From Candidatus Anoxychlamydiales bacterium (GTDB lineage Bacteria; Chlamydiota; Chlamydiia; Chlamydiales; SM23-39): a stretch of DNA of 32,411 bases. Location of the stretch: positions 1-32,411 of the forward strand of contig JAAKFJ010000005.1 in NCBI GenBank assembly GCA_011064745.1. Direction: 5' to 3'. The translations under genes and the position numbers were made by a program. The notes beneath the pieces are model-generated. The model saw nothing but the letters and a program-made list of their open reading frames with translations. It made no database searches and had not been told where the DNA came from. Of the stretch, positions 7,134-16,172 are shown piece by piece; the first letter of the stretch is position 1; every line of letters starts with the position of its first letter.

Positions 7134-7162
7134 TTGTATGAAAAACCATAATACCTTAAAAT
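7134..7162 (+). promoter_or_regulatory. Candidate secA promoter (TTGTAT-N17-TAAAAT)
   Basis: The -35-like TTGTAT (7134-7139) and -10-like TAAAAT (7157-7162) are 17 nt apart and end 28 nt before the secA ATG. AGGAAA lies between them and the start. Confidence 0.4.
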
Positions 7163-7190
7163 TGAGTTAAATTAATAGGAAAAATTTCAT

Positions 7191-10100
7191 ATGTTCAAAC
7201 TTTTAAAAAAAATTATTGGTACCGAGCAATCTAGACGATTAAAAAAATACTCAAAAATAGTCGAAAAGATCAACTTGGTTGAAAAAGAGTTTCAAAAGCT
7301 TACTGAAGAAGAAATTATTAATAAAACTGATGAGTTTAAGAAAAGATATAAAAACGGTGAAAGTGTTGATGATCTATTAGTTGAAGCCTATGCAACTGTA
7401 AAAAATATTTGTCGAAAACTTTTTGGCTCTGATATTCATGTTTCAGGCTATGATCAAAAGTGGGACATGATCCCTTATGATGTGCAACTTCTTGGCGCTA
7501 TTTCTATGCATTTTGGATCTATTGCAGAGATGCAAACGGGAGAGGGAAAGACTCTTACAGCTGCAATGCCACTTTATTTAAATGCTCTAACTGGCAAAGC
7601 AACTCACCTGGTTACTGTAAATGATTATTTAGCTAAAAGGGATTGTGAATGGATTGGCACAGTTTTTAGAAAGTTGAAATTAGAAGTTAGATCTTTAACA
7701 AATGATGTGCCGCCTGATCAAAGAAAAGATGTCTATGCGGCTGACATCGTTTATGGAACAGCCTCTGAGTTTGGATTTGATTATTTAAGAGATAACTCGA
7801 TGGGAACGAATATTGATGAACAAGTTCAGAGAAAACCTTATTTTGCTATCATTGATGAAACTGATTCTATTTTAATCGATGAAGCAAGAACTCCTCTAAT
7901 TATTTCTGGACCGGTACCAGAGAGTAGACAAATGTATGATGAGCTCAAAGCAAATGTTGCTCTTTTGGTTAAAAATCAGAGAGATTTATGTTCTCGTATT
8001 GCTAGCCATGCTAGAAAGACTCTTGTAGATTTGGGTATCATAGATAAAGATGATAAAAAGCTTAAAAAACAAGATGAAAGATTAAAAAAAGAAGCTCTGC
8101 AAAATTTTTGGCTCGTGAGTAAAGGTACTCCAAGAAATAAAGTTTTAAAAAGAATCAAAGAAAATCCAAACCTTCGAGCAGAGATAGACAAACTAGAGAC
8201 ATACTTTCATCTTGATCAAAACAAAAAAGAAAAAGCTGATGTCGTATCTGAGCTTTTTATGATTGTAGATGAAAGATCGAGTGAATATGAACTAACGGAT
8301 AAAGGTATAAGCGCTTGGGCAAGATTTTCAAATGATACTGATACTAAAAATGATTTTGTGATGTTAGATTTGGGTTATGAATATGCAAAAGTTGATGAGA
8401 ATAAAAATATATCTGAGCAAAAAAAGCTAGAGAACAAACAGCAACTTAGAGAAGAAGATGCGAAAAGAAAAGAGAGAGCACATAATTTAAGACAACTTCT
8501 AAGAGCTCATCTTTTGATGGAAAAAGATGTTGATTATATCATTTCTCAAAATGAAATAATAATTATTGATGAAAACACAGGCCGGCCACAACCTGGTAGA
8601 AGATTTTCAGATGGGCTTCATCAAGCGATTGAAGCGAAAGAAAATGTTCAAGTTCAAAGAGAGACTCAAACATATGCTACGATAACACTTCAAAACTACT
8701 TTAGAATGTATGATAAATTAGCTGGGATGACAGGTACTGCTATTACTGAAGCGCATGAATTTAAACAGATCTATAAATTAGACGTGTTGGAGATTCCAAC
8801 ATATTGCAAATGTGAAAGAAAAGATAGTGATGATCTAATTTTCATGACTGAGAGAGAAAAGTATTTAGCTATTTTAAAAGATATCAAAAAGATTCATGCT
8901 AAAGGTCAACCTATGCTAATTGGAACAGAATCGGTTGAAATCTCAGAAAAACTCTCTCGCATTTTAAAACAAAATAAGATTCTTCATTTTGTTCTAAATG
9001 CTAAAAACCATGAAAAAGAAGCCGAAATCATTGCTAATGCTGGTAAAAAATCGATGATTACCATAGCGACTAACATGGCCGGTAGAGGAACAGATATCAA
9101 GTTATCAGATGAAGTTAAACTCATAGGTGGTCTGCATGTTATGGGAACAACGCGTCACCATTCTAGAAGAATAGATAGACAGCTAAGAGGTAGATCCGCC
9201 AGACTTGGTGATCCTGGATCTTCACAATTTTATGTCTCTTTTGAAGATTCTTTAATGAGACTTTTCGCCTCCCCTAGATTAACCTCTATGCTTCAAAGAT
9301 TTAGACCGCCTGAAGGCGAGCCTATTTCTGCCAAGGTTTTAAATAGATCAATTGAAACCGCTCAAAAAAGAATTGAAGGCCGCAATTTTATGATGCGGAA
9401 ACACACTCTTGAATACGATGATGTGATGAATAAACAAAGACAAGAGATCTACTCTTTTAGAAATGAAATTATTCAATCTAAAAATTCTCAAGATATCGCA
9501 AAAGAGGTTATTGAAACTATCGTGATTAATAAAGCCTCTGAGTTTTTTGTATCAAGAGACACACTGTGGGATGTAGATGGTTTTATCAATTGGCTCGTGT
9601 CTAACTTCCCTGTAACTTTTGATAAAAAATCTTTTGATAATGACTATCTAGATATCAATGAAATAGAAAAATTAGCAGTAGACAAACTTCTTTTCGCTTT
9701 CGATGAAAAATTAAAAATGCAAACAAAGCTTATTTCAACTTATAAAAAAGTAGATGCTGAAACCGATCTTGATGAAGTTGTGAAAAATGTTATCAAAAAT
9801 ATTATGGTCAGAAAGATAGATACTCTCTGGCAAGAACACCTACTTCAAATAGACCATCTAAGAACAGATGTCAGCTTAAGTACTGTTGCTCAAAAAGATC
9901 CTCTAATTGTTTTCAAGCAAGAATCTTTCACTCTTTTTGATGAATTTTCTCAGAGAATCAAATTAGAAATTGCCTCAGATTTGTTTAGATTTGAGATGGT
10001 CTCCCCTCAAATAAGACTTCAAGAATCCATAAAAGAGCTTCAAATGCATACTCAAAAATCATTTGTGCCTCAGCCAAATGAAAAACTGGATGAACATCAA

Positions 10101-10223
10101 CAAAAAGAATCTAAAGAGATTAAATCCTCCCCTATTATTGGTGAGAATAAAGTTGGCAGAAATGATGATTGTCCATGTGGAAGCGGTAAAAAATATAAAA
10201 AATGCTGTGGATCTTTAGTTTAG
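7191..10223 (+). CDS. secA: Preprotein translocase ATPase SecA
   Basis: The 1010-aa motor drives preproteins through the SecYEG channel at the inner membrane. Walker A is MQTGEGKT (114-121); the DEAD-type Walker B is IDETDSILIDEARTPL (221-236). The helicase motif region TNMAGRGTD is followed by the QLRGRSARLGDPGSS block and the helical scaffold. The C-terminal SEC-C zinc motif is complete (Cys994, Cys996, Cys1005, Cys1006), as expected for SecB or ribosome/lipid contact. The protein is about 100 residues longer than E. coli SecA, because of a Lys/Glu-rich insertion at roughly residues 260-430 in and around the preprotein-crosslinking domain. Large insertions here are known in Chlamydiae and Bacteroidetes SecA. 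The gene stands alone, with its own candidate promoter. AGGAAA precedes the ATG. Confidence 0.99.
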   Translation: MFKLLKKIIGTEQSRRLKKYSKIVEKINLVEKEFQKLTEEEIINKTDEFKKRYKNGESVDDLLVEAYATVKNICRKLFGSDIHVSGYDQKWDMIPYDVQLLGAISMHFGSIAEMQTGEGKTLTAAMPLYLNALTGKATHLVTVNDYLAKRDCEWIGTVFRKLKLEVRSLTNDVPPDQRKDVYAADIVYGTASEFGFDYLRDNSMGTNIDEQVQRKPYFAIIDETDSILIDEARTPLIISGPVPESRQMYDELKANVALLVKNQRDLCSRIASHARKTLVDLGIIDKDDKKLKKQDERLKKEALQNFWLVSKGTPRNKVLKRIKENPNLRAEIDKLETYFHLDQNKKEKADVVSELFMIVDERSSEYELTDKGISAWARFSNDTDTKNDFVMLDLGYEYAKVDENKNISEQKKLENKQQLREEDAKRKERAHNLRQLLRAHLLMEKDVDYIISQNEIIIIDENTGRPQPGRRFSDGLHQAIEAKENVQVQRETQTYATITLQNYFRMYDKLAGMTGTAITEAHEFKQIYKLDVLEIPTYCKCERKDSDDLIFMTEREKYLAILKDIKKIHAKGQPMLIGTESVEISEKLSRILKQNKILHFVLNAKNHEKEAEIIANAGKKSMITIATNMAGRGTDIKLSDEVKLIGGLHVMGTTRHHSRRIDRQLRGRSARLGDPGSSQFYVSFEDSLMRLFASPRLTSMLQRFRPPEGEPISAKVLNRSIETAQKRIEGRNFMMRKHTLEYDDVMNKQRQEIYSFRNEIIQSKNSQDIAKEVIETIVINKASEFFVSRDTLWDVDGFINWLVSNFPVTFDKKSFDNDYLDINEIEKLAVDKLLFAFDEKLKMQTKLISTYKKVDAETDLDEVVKNVIKNIMVRKIDTLWQEHLLQIDHLRTDVSLSTVAQKDPLIVFKQESFTLFDEFSQRIKLEIASDLFRFEMVSPQIRLQESIKELQMHTQKSFVPQPNEKLDEHQQKESKEIKSSPIIGENKVGRNDDCPCGSGKKYKKCCGSLV

Positions 10224-10368
10224 ATATTTATTTCTAACAATTGTTCTAAGATTGCTTCCTTTATTAATATTATTATACTTTTCAATAAAAAACCTTTAAA
10301 GCATTGACTTTATTAATTATTTAGTCTTTATTGCAAATTAAGGAAGAAGATACAAAATCTCGTGTTTT

Positions 10369-11742
10369 ATGAATGTAAAAATCTTGAATTTTTATTTATA
10401 CGTAGTTTTGATGCTATTTTTTTCATCAACTCTCAATCATTTTTCTAATAATAAGAGCTTAAAACCAAAAATTTTGGATGCCACAGTTGCAATAGCTGAG
10501 AAAAACATCAAAGAAGATATAACCATAAAGTCTCAAGAAATAGCTCAAAAAGACTTAAATGAAAAAACAATTGCATCAAGTAAGAAAAACATATCTTCCA
10601 ACAATTCTTATAGGCTTACTGAAAAATATAAAAAAGAGGAACCAACAAAAACTTCACCGGGATCTAATGAAATTAATTTATTTTCAAGTAAACCGGCTCA
10701 AACTTATAAAAATGAAACACCTAAGAGAGAAAAAGCGCCTTCAAAAGAATTAATTTTAGCTTCCAATCAATCTACAAAAAATCTTAAAACAGATGCCGAT
10801 GAAACATCAACAACCTCAAAAAAAATAAGACTACCTAAAGATTGCTCTGAGATAATGCAGGCTTATTCAAAAGATATATGTCCAAAAAAGGTATCTTTAG
10901 ATTTTGAATATCTACTTATGAACTTTTTTGAAGATGGTCTTAGTTATGCATCTATATTGGATGATGAATCTATAAGAACTAAAAATAAGCAAAAATTCAA
11001 ATCTGGGGCTAGATTTTCAGCTGAATTTAAAGCATATCGATCTCTGTATTTAGATTTAGCCTACACCTATATCAGAATGAAAAATAAAGATTCAATAGAG
11101 GCTTCAGGCGATACTATTTTAGGCACCTTTTTCCCACCAAATATTGGTTCTCTAACAAGCGCTTCTGCCAAATTAACAGGGAATTTCAATACCTGGGATC
11201 TGTTTTTCTTAAAACCTTATCATGTAAGCAAATCTTTTGTTTCAAGACCAATTCTAGGAATACGAGGAGCGATAATAAATCAGTCACTCAAGATGCTTTA
11301 TGATATAGCCTCTACTACCAACCCAGTAAATGCTAAAAATGAATATTGGGGTGTGGGATTAAATACAGGTTATAAATCAGAATTTTTAATCACTAAAAAC
11401 TTCATCATAGATACTAAAGCTGTCTTTTCACTTCTTTATGGAAAAACTAAAATATCTCAAAACTCAAGCGTACCTCTATTAGTTCATGCTACATATGATT
11501 TAAAAGAAACGTCTTATCAGGTAAAGCCAAATGCTGAGTTGGGGTTAGGATTTAGTTACTCAAGATATTTTACAAAAAATATCAATAGATTATCTTTTAG
11601 AGCTAGCTATGAATTTCATGAATGGTGGGGACAAAACCAGTTAAAACGTTTTTTCTCGACTGATCCTACAGGCATCAAAACTGTTAGTAGAAACAACTTA
11701 AAATTCAATGGTTTTACATTTTCAATAAATATTGAAATTTAA
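10369..11742 (+). CDS. MOMP-like barrel protein with long basic N-terminal linker
   Basis: The 457-aa protein starts with a membrane-targeting segment (about residues 5-22, YLYVVLMLFFSS). Residues 25-155 are a low-complexity stretch rich in Lys, Ser, Thr and Asn with no fold signature. From about 175 on it resembles the Lpg1974/MOMP barrels: VSLDFEYLLMNFFEDGLSYAS, then alternating strands such as KSGARFSAEFKAYRSLYLDLAYTYI and YWGVGLNTGYKSEFLI. The end, FNGFTFSINIEI, is barrel-like but lacks a terminal Phe. It is thus a probable outer-membrane protein with an unusual periplasmic (or surface) tether. Two cysteines, in KDCSEI and DICPKK, flank the junction. No ribosome-binding site precedes the ATG at good distance, and no in-frame ATG, GTG or TTG lies between it and the upstream stop at 10339. 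TTGACT at 10304-10309 may be a -35. Confidence 0.75.
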   Translation: MNVKILNFYLYVVLMLFFSSTLNHFSNNKSLKPKILDATVAIAEKNIKEDITIKSQEIAQKDLNEKTIASSKKNISSNNSYRLTEKYKKEEPTKTSPGSNEINLFSSKPAQTYKNETPKREKAPSKELILASNQSTKNLKTDADETSTTSKKIRLPKDCSEIMQAYSKDICPKKVSLDFEYLLMNFFEDGLSYASILDDESIRTKNKQKFKSGARFSAEFKAYRSLYLDLAYTYIRMKNKDSIEASGDTILGTFFPPNIGSLTSASAKLTGNFNTWDLFFLKPYHVSKSFVSRPILGIRGAIINQSLKMLYDIASTTNPVNAKNEYWGVGLNTGYKSEFLITKNFIIDTKAVFSLLYGKTKISQNSSVPLLVHATYDLKETSYQVKPNAELGLGFSYSRYFTKNINRLSFRASYEFHEWWGQNQLKRFFSTDPTGIKTVSRNNLKFNGFTFSINIEI

Positions 11743-11760
11743 TACTCATATCAAAAGTGA

Positions 11761-11913
11761 TTAAATAAGGGTACTCCCAAGCCGAGATCTAGTAGATAAT
11801 AAAACAGGAAAAACATCATTCAAGATCTTCTCGATTTCTATATCACTTTTTATAGAATGATAAGAAACCTTTTCATCCGCTTTTTTTCCACCTATAATTT
11901 TATAAGATCTAAT
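11761..11913 (-). other. Open frame behind the zinc-ribbon gene (possible frameshifted tail)
   Basis: Directly behind the zinc-ribbon gene, in another frame of the same strand, 50 codons stay open from 11913 to a TAA at 11761-11763. The predicted tail contains KKADEKVSYHSIKSDIEIEK and NDVFPVLLSTRSRLGS, a protein-like mix with no start codon of its own. One lost base near 11909-11920 would join it to the upstream ORF as a cytoplasmic tail after the second membrane segment. It may instead be chance, or the remains of another gene. Confidence 0.3.
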
Positions 11914-12376
11914 CTAATTGCTGCAGACCTTTAAATCCGAAATATAAAAGTGGCAAGGCTGCAATTGAATATAAGAACCAATACGAAGCTTTCCATTGAA
12001 GGTGTAGATATTGTCCTTCTGAAAAAAATAATAGTAGTAGGCCAAATAAAAAGATATTAACTCCAGCCCAAAATAAAACGGTGGGAATAAGAGCGCTTTT
12101 TTCATCAGCAACTTCTTCTTCTTCATCTTCTGATTCTGCCTCTTGTTCATCTTCTAAAGATGAAGATGTGTCAATTGCTTTTGGTTTATAAGGTGGTGGG
12201 TATAAAGAGGATAAAGTTTCTTCATAAGATAAAGATTTGACATCATCTGAACTCTTTTGAGTATCTCTAGTTTCATGGGTTTCATAAAGGTTAGAAGCGC
12301 AGTATGGACAAATACTAACTTGCATAGCTACAGAGCCATTACAAATAGGACACATTTTAGTGCTCTCATTTTCCAT
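11909..12376 (-). CDS. Zinc-ribbon protein with two C-terminal membrane segments
   Basis: The 155-aa protein opens with a zinc ribbon, CPIC at 9-12 and CPYC at 23-26. A Ser/Glu-rich linker follows, very acidic at about 75-93, with SSLYPPPYKPK before it. Two hydrophobic segments lie at about 97-118 and 131-149. It should be an inner-membrane protein with a soluble zinc-binding head; the function is not known. A TTG at 12388 is in frame, but GGGAA between it and the ATG at 12376 fits as the ATG's ribosome-binding site (5-nt spacing), so the ATG is preferred. The stop comes only six residues after the second TM, and a protein-like frame continues immediately beyond it in another register, so the C terminus may be shortened. 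Divergent from lpdA. Confidence 0.75.
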   Translation of the reverse strand: MENESTKMCPICNGSVAMQVSICPYCASNLYETHETRDTQKSSDDVKSLSYEETLSSLYPPPYKPKAIDTSSSLEDEQEAESEDEEEEVADEKSALIPTVLFWAGVNIFLFGLLLLFFSEGQYLHLQWKASYWFLYSIAALPLLYFGFKGLQQLD

Positions 12377-12448
12377 ATTTTTTCCCAATTTTTATATCTT
12401 CTATTATTACCAAAAAAAAGACCTTTTGCAAAGTAAAACATCAAAGAT

Positions 12449-12478
12449 TTGTAGAAAGATTTTTGAAAATCATATAAA
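12449..12478 (+). promoter_or_regulatory. Candidate lpdA promoter (TTGTAG-N18-TATAAA)
   Basis: TTGTAG (12449-12454) and TATAAA (12473-12478) are 18 nt apart and end 26 nt before the lpdA ATG. AAAAGG at 12491-12496 serves as ribosome-binding site. Confidence 0.4.
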
Positions 12479-12504
12479 TTGGGGGAAAATAAAAGGTAAA
12501 GCAA

Positions 12505-13902
12505 ATGGAAAAAAATTATGATATTGCAATTATTGGGGGTGGACCCGGTGGTTATGTTGCAGCGATTAGAGCAGCTCAGTTAGGGTTTAGAGTTTGTCTA
12601 ATAGAAAAACAGCTCCTAGGGGGTGTTTGTTTAAATGTTGGATGCATTCCAACTAAAGCTTTATTAACTAGCACTGATGCTTTAGATATAATCAATAAAG
12701 CCTCGTCATTTGCTATAAACGTTGATAAAGTATCATTTAATCTATCTGATATGATCGAGAGAAAAGATAAAATTATTGCAGATCTAAGAGAAGGTCTAAA
12801 AGGTTTAATGGCAGCGAATAAAATTGATGTTATTAAAGGCAAAGCAAAATTACTATCTAAAGAATCGATTGAAATAACAGGTCAAACAAATGCTACTATT
12901 TTGGCTAAAAACATAGTTATAGCAACCGGCTCATATCCATGTGAAATTCCAAATATAAAAGTTGATCACAAGAAGATTTATAATTCTAATTCACTACTCT
13001 GTTTAAAAAAATTGCCTGCATCTATGTTAATAATCGGCGGTGGTTATATTGGCTGTGAATTTGCCTCATTTTATGTCAGGCTGGGAGTTAAGATTACTAT
13101 AGTTGAAGCTTTGCCATCTATTTTATATTCGCATGGAAAAGATCTATCAGATCTTTTAACAAAATCTTTTAAAGATCAAGGCATTGAAATAAAAACAAAC
13201 TCTAAAGTTATAAAATGCGAAGAGACTCAGAGTGGCGTTGAGCTGCATTTAGATACTAATGAGGTCCTTGAATCTGAAATTGCACTAGTTGCAACGGGCA
13301 GAAAACCTTTAACTCAAAATCTAAATTTAGAAAATTTGGGTATGAAACTCGGTAAACATAAAGAGATAATAGTCGATGAAAAAATGAGAACTTCTATTCC
13401 AAATATATTCGCTGTTGGAGATGTTATCGGTCAGTGGATGCTAGCACATACGGCTTCGCATGAAGGCCTTGTTGCAATCGATACCATTGCCAACATTGAA
13501 AACAAGATGGAATTTAGGGCAGTGCCTGCTATAATTTTTACTAAACCTGAAATTGCCATCGTTGGTTTAAGTGTTGAAAAAGCGAAAGAGAAAAACATAG
13601 ATATAGATGTTGGAAAATTTCCATTTACCGCTCTTGGAAAAGCGCACGCCTTGAGTGAAAAACAAGGTTTTGTCCAAGTTGTCATCGATAAAAAAACAAA
13701 AACTATTTTGGGCGCTCAAGCAATTGGACCATCTGCTTCTGTTTTAATAGCTGAGATGGGTCTTGCCATCACAAACAACCTAAAAATAGATGCCGTTACT
13801 GAAACTATCCACGCTCACCCGACTCTACCTGAGAGCTGGTTAGAAGCTGTTTTAATTTCTCAAAATAGAGCTCTAAATTTTCCACCGAATTTAAAAATAT
13901 GA
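12505..13902 (+). CDS. lpdA: Dihydrolipoamide dehydrogenase (E3)
   Basis: The 465-aa flavoprotein reoxidises dihydrolipoamide in 2-oxoacid dehydrogenase complexes and the glycine cleavage system, making NADH. It shows the FAD-binding IIGGGPGGYVAAIRAA (9-24), the redox disulfide GGVCLNVGCIPTK with Cys42 and Cys47, the NAD-binding IIGGGYIGCEFASF (about 176-189), the second FAD motif FAVGDVIGQWMLAHTA, and the C-terminal active-site HAHPTLPE with its His-Glu pair. The length matches the family. Its stop overlaps the lipA start by 4 nt (ATGA), so E3 is made together with the enzyme that builds its lipoyl substrate. The E1 and E2 genes of the complex are not in this window. Confidence 0.98.
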   Translation: MEKNYDIAIIGGGPGGYVAAIRAAQLGFRVCLIEKQLLGGVCLNVGCIPTKALLTSTDALDIINKASSFAINVDKVSFNLSDMIERKDKIIADLREGLKGLMAANKIDVIKGKAKLLSKESIEITGQTNATILAKNIVIATGSYPCEIPNIKVDHKKIYNSNSLLCLKKLPASMLIIGGGYIGCEFASFYVRLGVKITIVEALPSILYSHGKDLSDLLTKSFKDQGIEIKTNSKVIKCEETQSGVELHLDTNEVLESEIALVATGRKPLTQNLNLENLGMKLGKHKEIIVDEKMRTSIPNIFAVGDVIGQWMLAHTASHEGLVAIDTIANIENKMEFRAVPAIIFTKPEIAIVGLSVEKAKEKNIDIDVGKFPFTALGKAHALSEKQGFVQVVIDKKTKTILGAQAIGPSASVLIAEMGLAITNNLKIDAVTETIHAHPTLPESWLEAVLISQNRALNFPPNLKI

Positions 13903-14762
13903 AATTTCCAAAATTTTTAAGAAGAAAACTACCAATTGGTCCTTTGAATAAGACAGCCTCTATTTTGCAAAAGCATAAAATAAATACTGTTTGCCAAGAA
14001 GCTAATTGTCCAAATTTATTTGAATGTTATTCAAAAAAAACAGCTACCTTTATAGCTCTTGGAAAAAAATGTACAAGATCTTGCGCTTTTTGCAATATAG
14101 ATTTTGATAAAAACCCTCCTCTTCCAGATATTGATGAACCTATCAATATCGCAAAAGCGGCAAAAAGTTTAAATCTGTTACATATTGTCATAACAATGGT
14201 TGCAAGAGATGATCTAGAAGATAAAGGCGCAAATCATATTGCAAAAATCGTTAGCGAGGTTAAAAAATTAAACCCTCAATCATCTATAGAAATTTTAACC
14301 TCTGATTTTTCTAATCGCTTTGATTTGATAGATATAGTATTAAATCAAAGAGTCGATGTTTTTAATCACAATATAGAAACTGTTAAAAGACTAAGTCCAA
14401 AAATCAGGCATATAGCAACTTATGAAAACAGTTTTAAAGTCTTAAAATATGTAAAAGAATCAAAAAAAGCTATGTTCGTTAAATCTGGTTTTATGGTTGG
14501 CCTCGGAGAGAGAAAAGAAGAAGTTTTTGAAACCCTTAAGGATTTAAAAAAGAGTGATGTAGATATTGTAACGATAGGTCAATATCTCTCCCCTAGTAAA
14601 AATAAGTATCCAATCAAAGACTTTATTACTTTAGATATATATAAAGAATATGAAGATTTCGCAAAAAGCGTTGGAATAAAAAATATATACGCAGGTCCTT
14701 ATGTTCGATCCAGTTACAATGCACAAATAATTAAAAATCAAGCCTCTTCTTTATTAGTTTAA
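13899..14762 (+). CDS. lipA: Lipoyl synthase (radical SAM)
   Basis: The 287-aa enzyme inserts two sulfurs into protein-bound octanoyl groups to form lipoate. Both iron-sulfur sites are visible. The auxiliary cluster motif has Cys32, Cys37 and Cys43 (C-X4-C-X5-C), and the radical-SAM motif CTRSCAFC has Cys58, Cys62 and Cys65. Later family motifs are VFNHNIETVKRL, KSGFMVGLGE and the end YVRSSYNA, whose serine is the expected auxiliary-cluster ligand. It is somewhat shorter than the E. coli enzyme, mainly at the N terminus. The start overlaps the lpdA stop. lipB or a lipoate ligase is not seen here. Confidence 0.97.
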   Translation: MKFPKFLRRKLPIGPLNKTASILQKHKINTVCQEANCPNLFECYSKKTATFIALGKKCTRSCAFCNIDFDKNPPLPDIDEPINIAKAAKSLNLLHIVITMVARDDLEDKGANHIAKIVSEVKKLNPQSSIEILTSDFSNRFDLIDIVLNQRVDVFNHNIETVKRLSPKIRHIATYENSFKVLKYVKESKKAMFVKSGFMVGLGERKEEVFETLKDLKKSDVDIVTIGQYLSPSKNKYPIKDFITLDIYKEYEDFAKSVGIKNIYAGPYVRSSYNAQIIKNQASSLLV

Positions 14763-14873
14763 TTTAAAATTTATCGGTTCTATTTTAATTTAATTCAAAA
14801 AAATCTATTGATTTGTAATTAACAATTTAATACTTTGTAGTTTTAGGGTGAATAAACAAAATCAATATATCTC

Positions 14874-16169
14874 ATGCAATTTGAGTCGACAAGAAAACAT
14901 TATAATATTGCCAGTATTATTTTAGCTGGCGGTAAAGGTACTAGGTTGCATCCATTAACCCTTAATCATTCGAAACCAGCTGTTCCATTTGGCGGAAGAT
15001 ATAGATTGATTGATATTCCTATTTCTAACTCATTAAACTCTAATATCCGCCAAATCATCGTGATAGGTCAGTATCTCACCACAGAGCTTGGGCATCATCT
15101 ATCTCAGACTTATCAATTTGATAATTTTTTTCCTGGCAGACTAGATTTAATAACGCCGGAAGAAAAACCGAATGGTCAGAGAATATTTTTTGATGGAACC
15201 GCTGATGCGATAAGGAAAAATTTAGATGTAATACTAGAGCTTCCAGTTGATTATTTTTTGATATTATCTGGTGATCAACTCTACAATATTAATTTTCAGA
15301 AAATGTTTAACTTTGCTAAAGAAAAAGACGCCCCTTTAACAATCGCATCTCTACCTGTTAATGAAAATGATGCAAGACGACTGGGTTTATTAAAAATTGA
15401 TAACGAATCTTACATCACTGATTTTTTTGAAAAACCCCAAGAAAAAGAGGTTTTAGAAAAATTTAGAATTCCAACATCTTTAAATCCTAATTGTCATATT
15501 ACTAAAGAAAAACCATTTTTAGGCTCAATGGGAATCTATATCTTTAAAAGAGATACCCTAAAAAAACTTCTTTTAGAAGATCCCCGTGAAGATTTTGGCA
15601 AACATCTTATTCCTACCCAATTAAATAAAGATAAAGCTGCCGCTTTTGTCTATGATGGGTATTGGGAAGATATTGGAACTATTCAATCTTTTTACGATGC
15701 TAACATTGCTCTTACAACAGCTAGCTTAGGCCTTCAAATTTATGATGAAAAAAATCCTATCTATACCTCGGCCCATCATCTACCTGGTGCAAATATCAAA
15801 ACAACTTCAATTACAAACTCAATTATCTGTGAAGGATCAATTGTTGAAGCAAAAGAAATCAACCATTCAATGATTGGACTTAGATCAAAAATAAATGCTG
15901 GAACTATAATAAAAAATAGCGTTTTACTTGGTAACTCAACTTATTCATCCCCTATTCAAACTCAAGATGTTCTGCCGGATGTTTTTGAAATAGGAAAAAA
16001 TTGTGTTATTGAAAAAACCATTATCGATGAGCATGTAAAGATTGGTAATAATGTAAAATTGATCAATAAAAAAAATCTTTCCTCTTATGATAGCGAAAAA
16101 ATATTCGTCCGGGATAATATCATAATTGTTACCGCAGGAACAACCCTGCCGGATGGCTTTGAATTTTAG
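14874..16169 (+). CDS. glgC: Glucose-1-phosphate adenylyltransferase (ADP-glucose pyrophosphorylase)
   Basis: The 431-aa enzyme makes ADP-glucose from glucose-1-phosphate and ATP, the committed step of bacterial glycogen synthesis. It has the nucleotidyltransferase signature LAGGKGTRLHPLT (17-29), KPAVPFGGRYRLID (34-47), FDGTADAI (106-113), LSGDQLY and DGYWEDIGT. A C-terminal left-handed beta-helix of isoleucine-rich hexapeptides follows from about 300 to the end. The length equals that of the E. coli enzyme. The Chlamydiae are unusual among obligate intracellular bacteria in keeping glycogen genes. A metallophosphoesterase gene follows after 3 nt, matching a pairing I recall in C. trachomatis. 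No clear ribosome-binding site precedes the ATG. The other glg genes are not in this window. Confidence 0.97.
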   Translation: MQFESTRKHYNIASIILAGGKGTRLHPLTLNHSKPAVPFGGRYRLIDIPISNSLNSNIRQIIVIGQYLTTELGHHLSQTYQFDNFFPGRLDLITPEEKPNGQRIFFDGTADAIRKNLDVILELPVDYFLILSGDQLYNINFQKMFNFAKEKDAPLTIASLPVNENDARRLGLLKIDNESYITDFFEKPQEKEVLEKFRIPTSLNPNCHITKEKPFLGSMGIYIFKRDTLKKLLLEDPREDFGKHLIPTQLNKDKAAAFVYDGYWEDIGTIQSFYDANIALTTASLGLQIYDEKNPIYTSAHHLPGANIKTTSITNSIICEGSIVEAKEINHSMIGLRSKINAGTIIKNSVLLGNSTYSSPIQTQDVLPDVFEIGKNCVIEKTIIDEHVKIGNNVKLINKKNLSSYDSEKIFVRDNIIIVTAGTTLPDGFEF

Positions 16170-16172
16170 TTT

